The position numbers and the translations under genes are program-made. This document shows, piece by piece, positions 1-11,902 of a stretch of DNA of 64,000 nucleotides (positions are counted from its first letter, which is position 1; each line of letters opens with the position of its first letter). The notes below the pieces were generated by a model that ran no database searches, was not told the DNA's origin, and worked only from the letters and a program-made list of their open reading frames with translations. The DNA is from Atrina japonica (lineage: Eukaryota; Mollusca; Bivalvia; Pterioida; Pinnidae). The stretch is from positions 597,501 to 661,500 of the forward strand of contig BROG01000028.1 of assembly GCA_030159075.1 (NCBI GenBank), given 5' to 3'.

Positions 1-1168
1 CGATACCAATAAATACATACTATAACATTTGAAATATGTGTATTTATTACATTTATTATCAGATTTTTCAATGATATAAATGCTTTATTTTTCACTGTTA
101 TTTTTCATTTGTTTTTTTAACATTTACATGCAACTCAATGCAAAATATTTACATACCGACTGCAATTCCCTTCATTGCAAGTATATAGAGTGGAATGTTT
201 CATATTCTGGTAAATGCAGTCACGTGCCCCGAGTATTAACCACTTTACTTTTCAGCGTAAGGATACATGAACGAATCAATAAAGAATAGAATATCACATG
301 TTTATTTCTTATATATTTAATCTTAAAAGCCATACATACGGCCTATCACAAAACAAATAAAAATCACAGAAAGAAATCGGAAACACGAGACTACATCTGT
401 AGCACATTGTACAGCCTACAGGCCCATATCGCGATATATCTAGGTCATGTTATGACCAGAACCACAGTCCACCGTCTGGCTTCACAGTTACAACAGAAAG
501 TAAGGCTTAGTGAAACTTTGTCAAGCATCTTTTGATAAACAAGTCGAGTTGTTTGCCTTCAATGGATATTCATATAAGAAACAATTCGTCACCCGCATCG
601 TGTGAAATTAGGTCGTGTGAAATGGGCTTACTAATGTAGGTTACGTACCAATCAGTCATCGTGGTTCCCAGCTGCTTGGTAAAAATGTCACTTTCAGTTG
701 TCATAAATTAATATTAGCTGACTCACTTCTTGTTAGTCACACTAAATCTTTCTATAGTATATCCCATTTATAATATCAGAATTCAAACGCAAATTCGTTG
801 TAAATACATTATTCAGCATACTCATGGGCGCAGCCATTTGCAATTTCAATTCTCTTCTAACACATTTAACCTTCCGGTTACCAAGCAGACGAATATTCTA
901 AAATAACTAAAAACAATCTGACACTTATTCAAAATTTTCCATATCAATATTTTCTTTCAAAATGATATAAAAAGAAGAAAGTAAACCTTAATTCCATTTA
1001 GTTTTCCGGACAGAAAAGGGGAACTACTTCTCATGTCAAAACAGCTGTTGAGCTATACGTCATACGTAAACACCCCCACCCCCCCACCCCCGCAAATTCA
1101 GTATACCGGAATGAATTTAGTATCCAGTAGACAACATTTTCACTGAAAATGGTAATATATATAAATAT
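1..1168. other. No recognised gene
   Basis: AT-rich. Only a C-rich tract at 1072-1091 stands out. Small open frames show no family features. Confidence 0.6.
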
Positions 1169-1307
1169 AAGGATTGTTTTTCATTTTTTTTGACTTCATT
1201 CGAATATAATGGCAATGCATTCTGGAAAAAAATTCAATGTGCAGCATTTTTCCATAATGCATTGCCATTATATTCGAATGAAGTCAAAAAAATGAAAAAC
1301 AATCCTT
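1169..1307. repeat. Near-perfect 62 bp inverted repeat (foldback hairpin)
   Basis: Arms at 1169-1230 and 1246-1307 are almost exactly complementary, with a 15 bp loop. The arms begin aaggattgtttttcatt and include gaatataatggcaatgcat. Differences are limited to one or two bases and a T-run length change. There is no coding content. It is probably a MITE or a palindrome formed by inverted duplication. Confidence 0.85.
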
Positions 1308-2017
1308 AAGTAAATGGAGTGCTTAGCACTCGTGTTAAATATGTATTTTCCTGCCTCACTCTTTGTAATAAACGTGTTATTAAAAACAATTGTCAAATAT
1401 CCTCTATATAAACTGAATAATTGTATGACAAACCGCACTATGAAGATATAACTTGATTAATTTCAAGAATGAAGTGGTCAAATGATATACAGTATCAAAC
1501 AAATTCTCTTTCATACAACTGTTAAATTCAAATACACTGACTTGGCTCTTTTATCACATGCTCTTGCACATGGAATTCTGATATTTCACATAAATACAAA
1601 ATCTGTGCCTTTTGACTGCAGAATATACATATTGGTTGAATATGACTGTGTATTATAAGCATATTTGCATGTGAAAAAATACAAAATATACCTTGTTCTC
1701 CTGACCAAGTAGCAAAAATCTTTATGAAACGTTAGCAGCCATGTTTTCGTCTGAATGACTTTCATTTTTTGACGGATATACATTACACACATGCGCAGGT
1801 AGTGTAAACGCCACTGCGACACTTATGATGCCCTACTTTAGATCTATTAATAGACACAAGGCCTCTATAAAGTTATAAATAGTCACAGCTCTTTCGTAAA
1901 ACGTCTGCACAATCAAATTAATAAGTACCAAAGAAGTAACAAAAAAGTACTACTACCTGGTATTTCTGTACCAGCTGTTCATCTTATACTAAAGTAATAT
2001 TTGGCACTGTTAACACC

Positions 2018-2240
2018 ATTTAAATTCTAAAATTTTTCTAAAGCTAAGATAGTCATTTTTTACAGTGGTTACTCTTAAACGGATTTCGGCTATACCTTTA
2101 GAGATATTATTTGGCCTTGTATGATACCATTTTATCTTTAGAAAAAATCACATACTTTTCAAATTGGAGCTTAACTGATGAAGTCTAATTGACAAAAACG
2201 ATATCGTCTTGATCATTGTTACTTTGGTATTATGTTTATA
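2018..2240 (+). repeat. Hammerhead-bearing repeat, copy 1 (degraded ribozyme)
   Basis: This ~220 bp unit is about 90% identical by eye to 25545-25748, sharing blocks such as gctaagatag.cattttt, ggatttcggctatac and atttggccttgtatgatacc. Near its 3' end, 2169-2214, is a hammerhead-like core: CTGATGA, a 3 bp stem II, then AAAAAC where GAAAC is expected, and ATATCGTC. The change of the essential G12 to A and the shortened stem I predict an inactive ribozyme. Confidence 0.7.
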
Positions 2241-2282
2241 ATATTTGTACTACATGTAAACGGTCATTTACAAATATCACTT

Positions 2283-2462
2283 ATACGAATGGGTGATATC
2301 ACCCATTGGAATACCGAATAAGTGATATCACCTATTCGAATAAGTGATATCATTTATACGAATAAGTGATATCACTTATAAAAACCAATAATGACAATGG
2401 CAATGACATATTCGGATAAGTGATATTATTCATTCGAATTAGTGATATCACTTATTGAAATT
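2283..2462. repeat. Alternating-palindrome array, block 1 (GTGATATCAC / TTCGAA)
   Basis: Degenerate monomers of about 20 bp combine the palindrome (A/G)GTGATATCAC(C/T) with a second palindrome near ATTCGAAT. About six GATATC cores are visible, in varied spacing. Each monomer is close to its own reverse complement, so the array has no clear strand. Confidence 0.9.
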
Positions 2463-2927
2463 TGGAAACAGTATAAAACTTATGCTCCCCATTTCTGCCA
2501 TAAATGTAGTTCTGCAGTGAATATCACTAGGCCTTTATCTATGGAAGAACAAAGCGCAAAGGACGATATTTCGGTATCGTGGTAAAAGAAGTAGCGCTTC
2601 AGAATCGGAATTATCTCCCGTGTCTGTTGTAGGATTTGGACGGAGTTCAGCATTCAAAGCAGACAGAGTCGCCGATACCATACCGTCGACTCCTGCCATT
2701 TTGAACTATCATCCGATTCCCGTACAAAATTATTTTAAAAGTTGTTGAGCTTAAAAAATGCCCTATATAATTCTTTGGACCAAATGTAAGGAAACAAAAA
2801 AAAAAAAATAATAATAATAATAATTTAAAATGCCCAAGATGACACAAGTCATATTTTTTGTGAGACCCAGGAATATATTTTATTTTTGTGTAGGGAGTAT
2901 TTATTGGCATTGATTCAAAAGTGATAT
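2463..2927. other. Spacer between the two palindrome blocks; no recognised gene
   Basis: This 465 bp interruption has higher GC than its surroundings and ends in an A-rich/(TAA)n run at 2797-2823. A frame of about 75 codons without a Met start is open at roughly 2518-2746 on the plus strand (contains SSASESELSPVSVVGFGRSS). No family was recognised and the frame may be chance. Confidence 0.4.
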
Positions 2928-3212
2928 TACCTATTCGAATAGGTGATATCACTTTACAAAATGGATAAGGTGATATCACCAAGTCGAATAAGTGATATCA
3001 TTTACTCGAGTAGGTGATATTACTCATTCATTTGAATATGTGATATCTTTCATTCGAATAGGTGATATCACTCATTTGAATATGTGATATCACTCATTCA
3101 TATAAGTGATATCACTTAAAAAATTATTAAAGTGATATCACCTATTCGCATAAGTTATATCACCTATTCGAATGAGTGATATCATCTATTCGAATGAAAT
3201 ATATCACTAACT
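2928..3212. repeat. Alternating-palindrome array, block 2 (GTGATATCAC / TTCGAA)
   Basis: About a dozen further monomers of the same unit occur here, many with the core GTGATATCAC intact and with linkers such as CTATTCGAATA or TCATTTGAATA. The block ends at the degenerate atatatcacta. The multiple EcoRV sites (GATATC) are a direct consequence of the core. Confidence 0.9.
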
Positions 3213-3835
3213 GGTATTAAATAGTAAAACGGCGCCCCATAGTTTTGGCCATACGACGTTTGTTTACATTAACAATAGGTACGGTGTAAATTTAGTGTAT
3301 GTTCCGAGTCATTTATCTTAACTAATGTACTTGTACTAGTTCAATTATATCTTGAATATCGTGTATTATATACATTTTACATATTATATGTATAAATTAC
3401 TGAACTCGGTCATGTATTTGCATTTTACAAGACGTTTTAAATGTTTTGATAAGGTATATATCTATTCCCCTTTTTACACCACAAAACTTGATTTTTAACG
3501 CATTTTAAAACTCATGGTTATTAAATAATTAATCATAGTTTATGGTAAGAATAATGTTCAAACATCGAAGTTAAGTGAATTGGGACATAAATTGGGACAT
3601 ATGCCTTGGACACGATTTTAACTTCCCCTTGACAATCTTATCTCAGTTGAGAAAATTCTAAAGCCGTTTTATGGTCCGCAAGTTTTCATTTTTTACTCAG
3701 ATAAGTAAATTCTTAAATTTTGAGAATAAAATTTGTCTCAGAATTTGTCTCAGAATTGTCCTGGTCTCCAAAAATATAAATATATTCTTCATTAGAGACT
3801 CCAGCAATTTTCAATAAACTTAAGTATATTTATAT

Positions 3836-4310
3836 GTTGAATGAGAGTGGTTTTGGACGAAATAAGATACAATCCCCTTGTTTATGTGATTGTGGACTGT
3901 AAGCTGTCAATACATGATGTATGGGCCTCAATGGTACCTGATCCCGCCTTTTCCTGAGGTTCGTTCGTTTGTTTGTTTGTTTATTGTTGTTTAACGTCCC
4001 ACTCAAGAATATTTCACTCATATGGAGATGTCACCAAATACTGGTGAAGGGTTTTTAATTTTGGCCTATGCTCGGCACTTACGGCCTTTGAGCAGTGAGG
4101 GTTCTTTAACGTGCCGACACCTACTGTGACACGGGACCTCGGTTTTTACTGTCTCATCCAAAGGACAGGAAACCAACCTGCAGCTTGTTGGACTCGAACT
4201 TACGACCTCAAGATCAAGAGTTGAACGCGCTACCGACTGAGCCAGCTTGAGGTTCGTGTTTGTTAGATATTCTCAATATAGATACATCGTCTTTAGTAAA
4301 TATGCACTGG
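3836..4310 (+). mobile_element. Penelope-like element remnant (3' tail) interrupted by a SINE
   Basis: 3880-3964 plus 4258-4300 read as a decayed plus-strand 3' tail of the RT element found elsewhere: gattgtggact, then atggtacctgatcccgcc, then gaggttcgtgtttgtt. The SINE at 3965-4247 splits it. An upstream stretch near 3836-3875 (gagagtggttttggacgaaataag) instead resembles the antisense of the RT region, so the remnant may be rearranged. Confidence 0.5.
3965..4247 (-). mobile_element. tRNA-derived SINE, family 1, full copy
   Basis: Read on the minus strand, it has a tRNA-like head with A box TGGCTCAGTCGG and a B box near 4190-4200, a conserved body (gatgagacagtaaaaaccgag, tgtcggcacgttaaagaacc) and a tail ending gacgttaaacaacaataaac(aaac)n. 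It is flanked by a 10 bp target-site duplication, tgaggttcgt, at 3955-3964 and 4248-4257. The head serves as an internal Pol III promoter in such elements. It is not a functional tRNA gene. Confidence 0.85.
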
Positions 4311-7300
4311 TCTGTTTTTAATTATGACACAACATTTTTTTTACATTAAAAGGTAGCGGCCCAGTTTTTGATATTTGTGGAGAGTTTGTTGGTGGAGGGA
4401 GAATTCGGTCACAGTTTACTCGGGAAAAGAATACCGGTCTTGTTTACTGTTAATATTTTCGTCTCTTAACAGTCAAAAGTGACGTTTTAAGAACATGTAT
4501 GAAGTTATATGAAATAACCAAAATATCTTATTTTCAGTTTAATATTAAATTTTCGCCTTATAAAAAGTTTTAAGAAATCTAAATTATAATCGTAACAAGA
4601 TGCACGGAGTAACCTAGATGTTGAAAAAAGATTAGATATGAGGTTTGAATACTTCTTGCTTCACAGGAAGTAATGCAAATGTTGTAATTGGCCTACATGC
4701 AAGTGAACTCCGGGTCAAACATTCGGAGAACCATTATTGCGCATGTACCGCCATTGGACAATTCGACCTATTACTAACTCATCCCACGCGGTCTCGGAAA
4801 AATCATCCTCGGCAGTACATTATATAAATCATTGATTATTTCCAATAACAATCCCGTGTTGTATTTTTAAATAAAAAAAATATACAGCCAGAGACATATA
4901 TCTGATACAACACATAAAATGCCGATTTTAACAATGACCAAATATATTTTTACCGAATGTGTGACAACGAAAGTGCCCGAGATTTCCCTGAACCCGCATA
5001 TTCAAAATATTTGTTGACACTGAAGCGATGTTAGAACCTTAAATTGACAGATTTGGCACGGAAAGGACACAATCAAATATTGAGCGTCAAGTTTTATAGA
5101 CTCAAATTTAATTGGATTCAAGTAAGACCATTGGATTACATCATGTGGAAAATTAATGTGAATATAATTCAATAAAACGAATGTTTAGTCAGACAGGACG
5201 CTGCCTGTCAGGTTTGTTTACACTTATAGTTCATCTGTTTTTACAACGTCTAGTTGTGTAAAATGAATATATGCCTAGTTTATGTCAACTCAAACAACAG
5301 AAACAGTTATCATACCTTATGTGGAGTACTTAAATATTCTTTCAATACTGAGAAATTTGACAAATCATCAATCATTGGATGATAGATGCACCCGTTTCGC
5401 CATGTGCTTCCTTGACAATCGGTAATTTTCGTAAAGCGTTTCCGAAATATAGCAAGCAATGGCCAGAATGATGGCCGATTCCTCGGAAAGGATCCAACGG
5501 ACTTCGTTTGACGAGACTATTGTAATTACTATATACAGGGTTATTTTCGCCCCATGCTTTTTCGCCCTATTATGCTTCCAAACGGTTTCGCCCCGCTTTA
5601 ATTTCACCCAGACTCGTTACAATTCCTATTTACAATACGATTTTATTTTTATTCATATTATTATTTTTTGTTTTATCAAACAATTAATAGGTTTGAGTAT
5701 CTAATTTCTGTGTGATTACATTAAAGCGTTTTAAAAACAATTTTGTGTGTTGCTTAAAATGAAATATATAATAGATACTCTCTGCAATTATATAAAAAGA
5801 AGTTTTACCAACTTGAATTCGCCCAGTTTTAAATTCGCCCACTTACGATGAGGGTGAAAAGGGCGAAAATAAAACAGGGGCGAACATTTCCCTGTATAAA
5901 GTATACGCATATATTTGTTCGTGTAACCACCATGTTATAGGTTTGTGGTGTATACGATATAAATTTTTGAATAAAATCTGCTTGTAAAATTTTTGCTCCG
6001 ACGACATTTCATATTGCTTTAATAATTTTTAAAATGATTACGTTGCAGTCATTTGATGTCTGTTTGCTAGACATATATTCTGGCAGTTATTTAAATTCCA
6101 TTACTTTTATCGGAACTGCGTGATTTTACACAATTGAAATGTTACATCATAACAAATTAGTTTCCTTTGTCAGCTGATAAATTGTTAAAATTTCTTTTGA
6201 AAATGACAACAGAAAACTAATGCAAAATCAGTTAGAAACTATCGAAAACCTGTACGGCAAATGAATTAGTGCACAAAATACTGATTCCAATGCAAACAGA
6301 TTAATTTCAGTCACGTTTCAACATTAACATTTGATGGTTTTTGCTTGCCTCTGTCTGCATGTGCAGTAATCGTAAATGTAAATTAGAAATCTTAATGCTT
6401 GCAATGAGGAATTATCATGCCACATATCCGTATCAAAGGGAAAAAAGACAGAGACATGAAGTGTTTCGTAGATGTATCAGTCTGTTAAATTACCAATAAA
6501 GATTGAAATTTTGTTGAAAGTACATTCTTAAAGATTATAGTTTGCTGGGTCAAACTTTCATTTTTGGAGTGACCTATTTACTCCGTAATTATTCGATGGT
6601 TTGACGTAAAAGCAAAATGCCTATAATTAAACATTTCCCTAAGTGAGTCTTTTGTTGCACGGTGTATGCAAGAAACACACACAGATTTTTAAAGGCCATA
6701 GCCCTTTATCACTTTGCAGTCTCTTACCTAGAGTTGTCGGCCCTTGCAATCTCGATCAATATCTGTCAACGTCTCGATTTTACACGATTTATTTTAAAAA
6801 TATATAAATGTGCTCTAGAGTTTACTCGTTAATTATTAAGATGTTTGCCTTTTAGAATAGAATACTATTGAGACAATAATACTTTTAAATTTGACTATAA
6901 ATATAGGGACTATATTTTTGTGAAAGGAATCATATTCTGAGTTATTTGGTTTTTATATTCATTGTGTTGGTTACATGATCACGTATTTATGTATTAATAT
7001 CAGAATTAAAACATTCTCTACTAAGTCGAACTAAGCTGATGATGTATGGTTCATGTTATTGCAGAAACTATAATAATTGTCTCGAGCATGTGGCCTCGCT
7101 TGAAAAACTATAAGTTTGGTATTCTTAATGATATTTAGGATCTCGGTTAAATTTTACTTACAGGTACATCGACACCGTCCATTAACTAATCCATAATTTC
7201 AGAAATACTTCGACCAGACGTTACCTGTTGAGATTGAGATAAATGAGATGACAGATAGAGAGCAATGCATCTGTTTTTTACCTAGCTTTACTTACCTAGA

Positions 7301-7509
7301 CTTGGAATAGTCAATGAGGAAGTTCTATGGTCAATTTGGGGAATATTTTTAGCAGTATGAAGACCCGTCTCAAATGTGTTATATTCTTGAGCACGATCAT
7401 ATACAGTGTCTCCCTTTCAGCAATCAGATCAATAAATAACTGATTGCATTTTTGTCGAGCTTGACCTTTTCACTAGAGTTTTCATACAACATTTCCTATG
7501 AGTGTAACA
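4311..7509. other. No recognised gene; some 'ttcgccc' repeat remnants
   Basis: 5545-5890 has repeated ttcgccc / gggcgaaa blocks typical of an old interspersed repeat (gatgagggtgaaaagggcgaaaat near 5849 in part). The rest is featureless AT-rich DNA. Confidence 0.5.
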
Positions 7510-8975
7510 TCTCAGATACCAAGTTATAAATCATTAGGATGTACAGAATATAGGTACAAATCTGGTAAAAAATGGACAAACACGTACTTCTTGAAATCAA
7601 GAGGGGGTCAGGTGCCATAGATGAGTAAGCATACCCTGTCGACCGGTCACTCCTGTCGTGAGTCCACAGTCATATTAAAATGAAATATGTGAGGAACGAA
7701 TCCTCGTCATGATTTGCACAGACGTCTCAACAACCGCCATCGAACAGGTAATTCAACATTTCATTGATGAAACAGAGTAATCGCAAACAAGACAATTATA
7801 CCGACCGTAAAATTTGCTGAACGTTTACATTAAACGCGTTTTTCGATATCCCTGTGTCAATGATTTGTCAGCGAGTAGTTTACCTCTGTATATGAAATGT
7901 TCATATGTTGAACACGCCTTTGCATATCCGATCATATGTGAAGATAAACTCCATATGCAGGTGATTGTGGGATATTACTACTTAAAAGTTGGAAATATAC
8001 GATATGAAAGGCAAAATCGTCGCGTTTGTCGTGTAGCTTAGTTGTTAATGTCCTGCCTGTGTCTATAGTAAGTAAAATGTCTAAGTATGAAGCATGTGTG
8101 CTTGATTCTGTTCTATCTTTAATTTCTAGTTCGCTGGGATACATTAACATATGTATGTAAATTGTCATTAATAATTGTCAAAGCGTCGTCGATATATCTA
8201 AATGTCAAATTAAAGAACAGAACTCTAACTTTTTCTTCTTTTGATTCAGCAGTTCCTGAATGAAGTCTGCCTTGTGTAAATAAAGGTCAGCTAATAAAGG
8301 AGAACAAATGATTCCCATAGGAATGCCGACAGTTTGTTGAAAGACCACGTCTCCGAGTCTCCGAACATTACAAACATATTGTCTATTAAAAACTCATTTT
8401 TATATCAACTTCAGCGTATTAATGTGTGGATTGACAGTGATCTTGGACAAAATAAGTATCATGATAAACAATCACTAGATACTAAAATTTCCGTGCACCA
8501 CTTTTTGTGAAAAAAAAAAACCAGTTGTGTATGATGCTAAAAAGTTTCTTTTTAAATTTTTATGTGGAATTAATGTTTAAAGAATAGAGAAGTCGTATAT
8601 TTTATTACTGTCAATCTGAAAAAATGTGTGCCTTCAAATTTTTTAAAAGTTTAGAATTTTTACAACGCTTCTGAAATAACTCTACAGTATTGCAGTAAGT
8701 TTCTCTTCTCCTTAGTGGCTTTTAGGATCTTGGTAAGGAGTAAAGATAAAGGTTTGGTTGAACATTTGCTGAATCCTGCTAAGTACCTCTGCTTATATTG
8801 GGTTTTATGAGGTTTAGGTATCCAATATAGATATAGTAGCTCAAAATCAGTATCGGTTGTATGTACATCAAAAGAGCGTAATACGGACACGTGATTTTGA
8901 AGAATCTCGTCTTTTGAAAGTGGGCTTCGTGTGTATGTAGGATTGCCAGAATTCGTCTTAAACTCTAGTTCTTCT
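7510..8975 (-). pseudogene. Penelope-like RT copy with 3' tail, long but frame-broken
   Basis: This is the longest RT copy in the 5' direction. On the minus strand it starts near 8950 with LSKDEILQNH, then LYWIPKPHK.YKQRYLAG and KCSTKPLSLLL (fingers region). The remaining RT continues down to about 7740 with several frameshifts and stops, and the non-coding tail follows to 7510. The region with the YIDD motif is recognisable near 8170-8210 at DNA level. No intact product is possible. The neighbouring plus-strand copy at 9292-10012 forms an inverted pair with it. Confidence 0.8.
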
Positions 8976-9204
8976 AATATCGATTATCCATTTCTACTTC
9001 TTCATTTCTACTTATTCAATATTTTTTATATATTTTTTGTTGTTGTTGTTGTTGTTTGTTTCTGTAAAGGCATATATTGAAAACCGTGTTCAATATAATA
9101 GCTATTATATTTGAATGAAAATTGGCAACAAGGCAAAATGTTCATTTGGAACATATTAGATCTACATAACTAATAAAACAAAATTTTTATAAAGTATAAG
9201 TGGA

Positions 9205-9291
9205 AATTTTAGCGAAACGCAAATTTAGCGTTTTGTCCTAAAATATGACATACACTTTTAGCGAGATGTAATTTTACGAGTTTATGATTTA
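9205..9291 (+). repeat. 'attttagcga' repeat, left half (interrupted by an RT element)
   Basis: This segment (ggaaattttagcgaaacgc, gcgttttgtcctaaaatatg, acttttagcgagatgtaatttta) matches 16330-16425. Its continuation resumes at 10013 after the inserted Penelope-like copy. Confidence 0.65.
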
Positions 9292-10012
9292 AGTTAACGG
9301 TGTTCTTTAATTTGACATTTAGATATATCGACGACGTTTTGTCAATTAATAATAACAATTTTCATATACATGCATATGTCAATGCGATATATCCCGGCGA
9401 ACTAAAAATTAAAGATACAACAGAATCAAGCACACATGCTTCACACTTAGACATTTTACTAACTATAGACACAAACGGGAAATTAACAACTAAGCTATAC
9501 GACAAACGCGACGATTTCTGCTTTCCCATCGTTAATTTTCCACGTTTAAGTAGTAAATCCCAAAATCACCTGCATATGGAGTTTATATTACACATATAAT
9601 CCGATACATTTCATATACAGAGATAAACTACTCACTGACAAATCATTGACACAGGGATATCGAAAACCGCGTTTAATGTCAATGTTCCGCAAATTTTACG
9701 GTCGGTATAATTAATTTGTTTGCGACTACTCTTTTTCACTGAGTGAGATGTTGAATTACCTGTTCGATGGCGGTTGTTGAGACGTCTGTACAAATTGTGA
9801 CGAGGATTCGTTCCTGACGTATTTTATTTTAATTAGACTGTGGACTCACGGCGGGTGTGACAGGTCGACAGGGTATGCTTAATCCTCCATGGCACCTGAT
9901 CCTTCCTCTTGATTTCAAGAGGTCCGTGTTTGTCCATTTTTTACCAGATTTGTACCTATATTCTGTACATCCTAATGGTTTGTATCTTGGTATTTGAGAC
10001 TTTTTATACGAT
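9292..10012 (+). pseudogene. 5'-truncated Penelope-like RT with 3' tail, plus strand
   Basis: It starts inside the RT just before FNLTFRYIDDVLSINN (9300 onward). An open frame of 99 residues runs to 9599, then a frameshift, then the RT C-terminus (QGYRKPRLMSMFRKFYGRYN, SLSEMLNYLFDGG) to about 9778. The non-coding tail with cctcttgatttcaagagg ends near 10012 at ggtatttgagactttt. YIDD is the polymerase motif C. Truncation at the 5' end and an intact 3' end fit target-primed reverse transcription. It interrupts the repeat at 9205-9291 / 10013-10140. Confidence 0.85.
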
Positions 10013-10140
10013 TTTAAAAAGATAACTTTCACCTACAATGAGTAATGAATTGTTAGCTATATTCAATTTTAGCGATCTCAACAACCTCGGTAATCATGCC
10101 AAAATTGAATCCTTCCTAAAATTTCTGCGTATCCGGTATT
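10013..10140 (+). repeat. 'attttagcga' repeat, right half
   Basis: The segment aaaaagataac...gagtaatgaattgttagc...ttttagcgat continues the interrupted repeat; the uninterrupted copy is at 16330-16515, where aaaaagataacatatc directly follows gcgactttgttatttt. Confidence 0.65.
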
Positions 10141-10189
10141 GTATGCCTGTCTCATATCAGTCGTCTGTGTCCTTTAGCCCATGCCACAA

Positions 10190-10745
10190 TTCGACAATTA
10201 GTCGCACATATGGAAAAGTAGGTGAGTACACTGGCATACGTCGGATAAGTTGTTAGTTTTGTATAAGTTCACAACACGCCGGTATACGCTGGCATAAGTT
10301 GAAGCACAGCAAGATCGTCGAAAAATTTGGTGCATGCTTAAAACATTTCGACGTATGCCAACGTATGATCCATACGTTCCGCATACGCTAGCGTGAGGTG
10401 TAGGTCCGTTATACGTTCGGCAGCACACGTTCCTTCACATTACTCGTTCGTCAGAAGTCGTCGAGAAAATGTCCCCTTATCCGAAATTACATCGAAAGTC
10501 CGACGTATACCAATGTTTTATGAATTTTCGGTAATTATTTATACCTCTGCATACGTTTGACAAATCGTTAATATGGGACTGGGCTACAGCGAAAGTTCGA
10601 CTTATGCAAAAGTTTTATAAATTTTACATACGTCGATATACTTTCGACAACTCGTTAATGTGGGGCAGGGCTATAGCGAAGGTTCGACTTATGCCAGCGT
10701 TTTATATTTTTTTCATACATCGATAAATCATTAATGTATGACAGG
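10190..10745. repeat. Degenerate tandem repeat rich in CATACG/CGTATG, ~76-87 bp units at the end
   Basis: 10450-10745 holds about three units aligned on tcgttaat (10565, 10652, 10728), each with agcgaa.gttcgacttatgc and gttttata. The upstream part, 10190-10440, is littered with catacg and cgtatgcc motifs in both orientations. Confidence 0.65.
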
Positions 10746-11238
10746 GTTTTATCAAAACAAGTTTTGTTTTGCCAATTTTTTTAGAATACGACACTATACA
10801 AAACTGCTGTAAATGTCTCCATCATCGGTCTAGATGCTTCCTCGTTTCTTCCTGTGTTCTTTCTCATGATAAACGTGTAACTTGGTATAGAACGTGATGC
10901 TCTTTTAAAGCACTAAAGATGATGTTTTAACAAAACGCACCTTTTCACAAAATATAAAACTAATTAATTGATTGCGTATTGAGGTATTGTATTCCAGAAA
11001 TGCTTATTTTACTTGATTTTTATGTAAGATATATAAGGGCCTACATAAGAATGACATATACCCATTATAGAAGCAAGATATGTATGTCTTTAAAATATTT
11101 ATTTTCTTATAATTAACAAATAACGTTACATGAAAATGTCGCACGGGAAAATAATAACATGTACAGCAATAATATAACATAAAACAATGTTTTGAAATAC
11201 AACATATAAATTCAACATAAGTTTGTTATTGACACCTT

Positions 11239-11372
<134 letters not shown>

Positions 11373-11864
11373 TCATATGACATGTACAGTTATCTTTTAC
11401 GTAGATAGCTGCATGTATTTTGCTCTATATTGCATATTACTTCATACAATTATTCGTGAGTGATTTAAGGACAAATCTCGCCAGCAAAAGCCAATGAACA
11501 TTAAGATAAATTTAATTGTTCTAGAGCACTTAAGCTCCGACTGTCTTTCCGGATACGGAAGTTACCAAATGAATAAAATGCTAAAGGATTAAAGGAATAA
11601 TAAACTCAACAGAGAAGACATTTTTGCAATGCTCAATCAAAGCATATGTTTGTTTTAGAAGAGAACCGCGTTGTCATTAAAATGAATTAACACTCTGCTG
11701 TGTTGGACCTGTACTCTGTATCATGTTCATCAAGATATTGACTTTGTTCCAATAAAGGAAGCTGTCTTCGTAAATCCTGAATCCTAATAAGTTTCCTGTT
11801 TTCAAAGGTGCAGAGATTGTGTTATGTCACGAATAGATGTAAAAAAAATTACTTTTAAACAAAT

Positions 11865-11865
<1 letters not shown>

Positions 11866-11902
<37 letters not shown>
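11866..11902. repeat. (ATC)n microsatellite
   Basis: About twelve ATC/CAT triplets in a row. Confidence 0.97.

Noticed and set aside
2283..3212. CRISPR-like array
   Set aside because: Eukaryotic context, no regular spacers; the linkers are themselves palindromic repeats.
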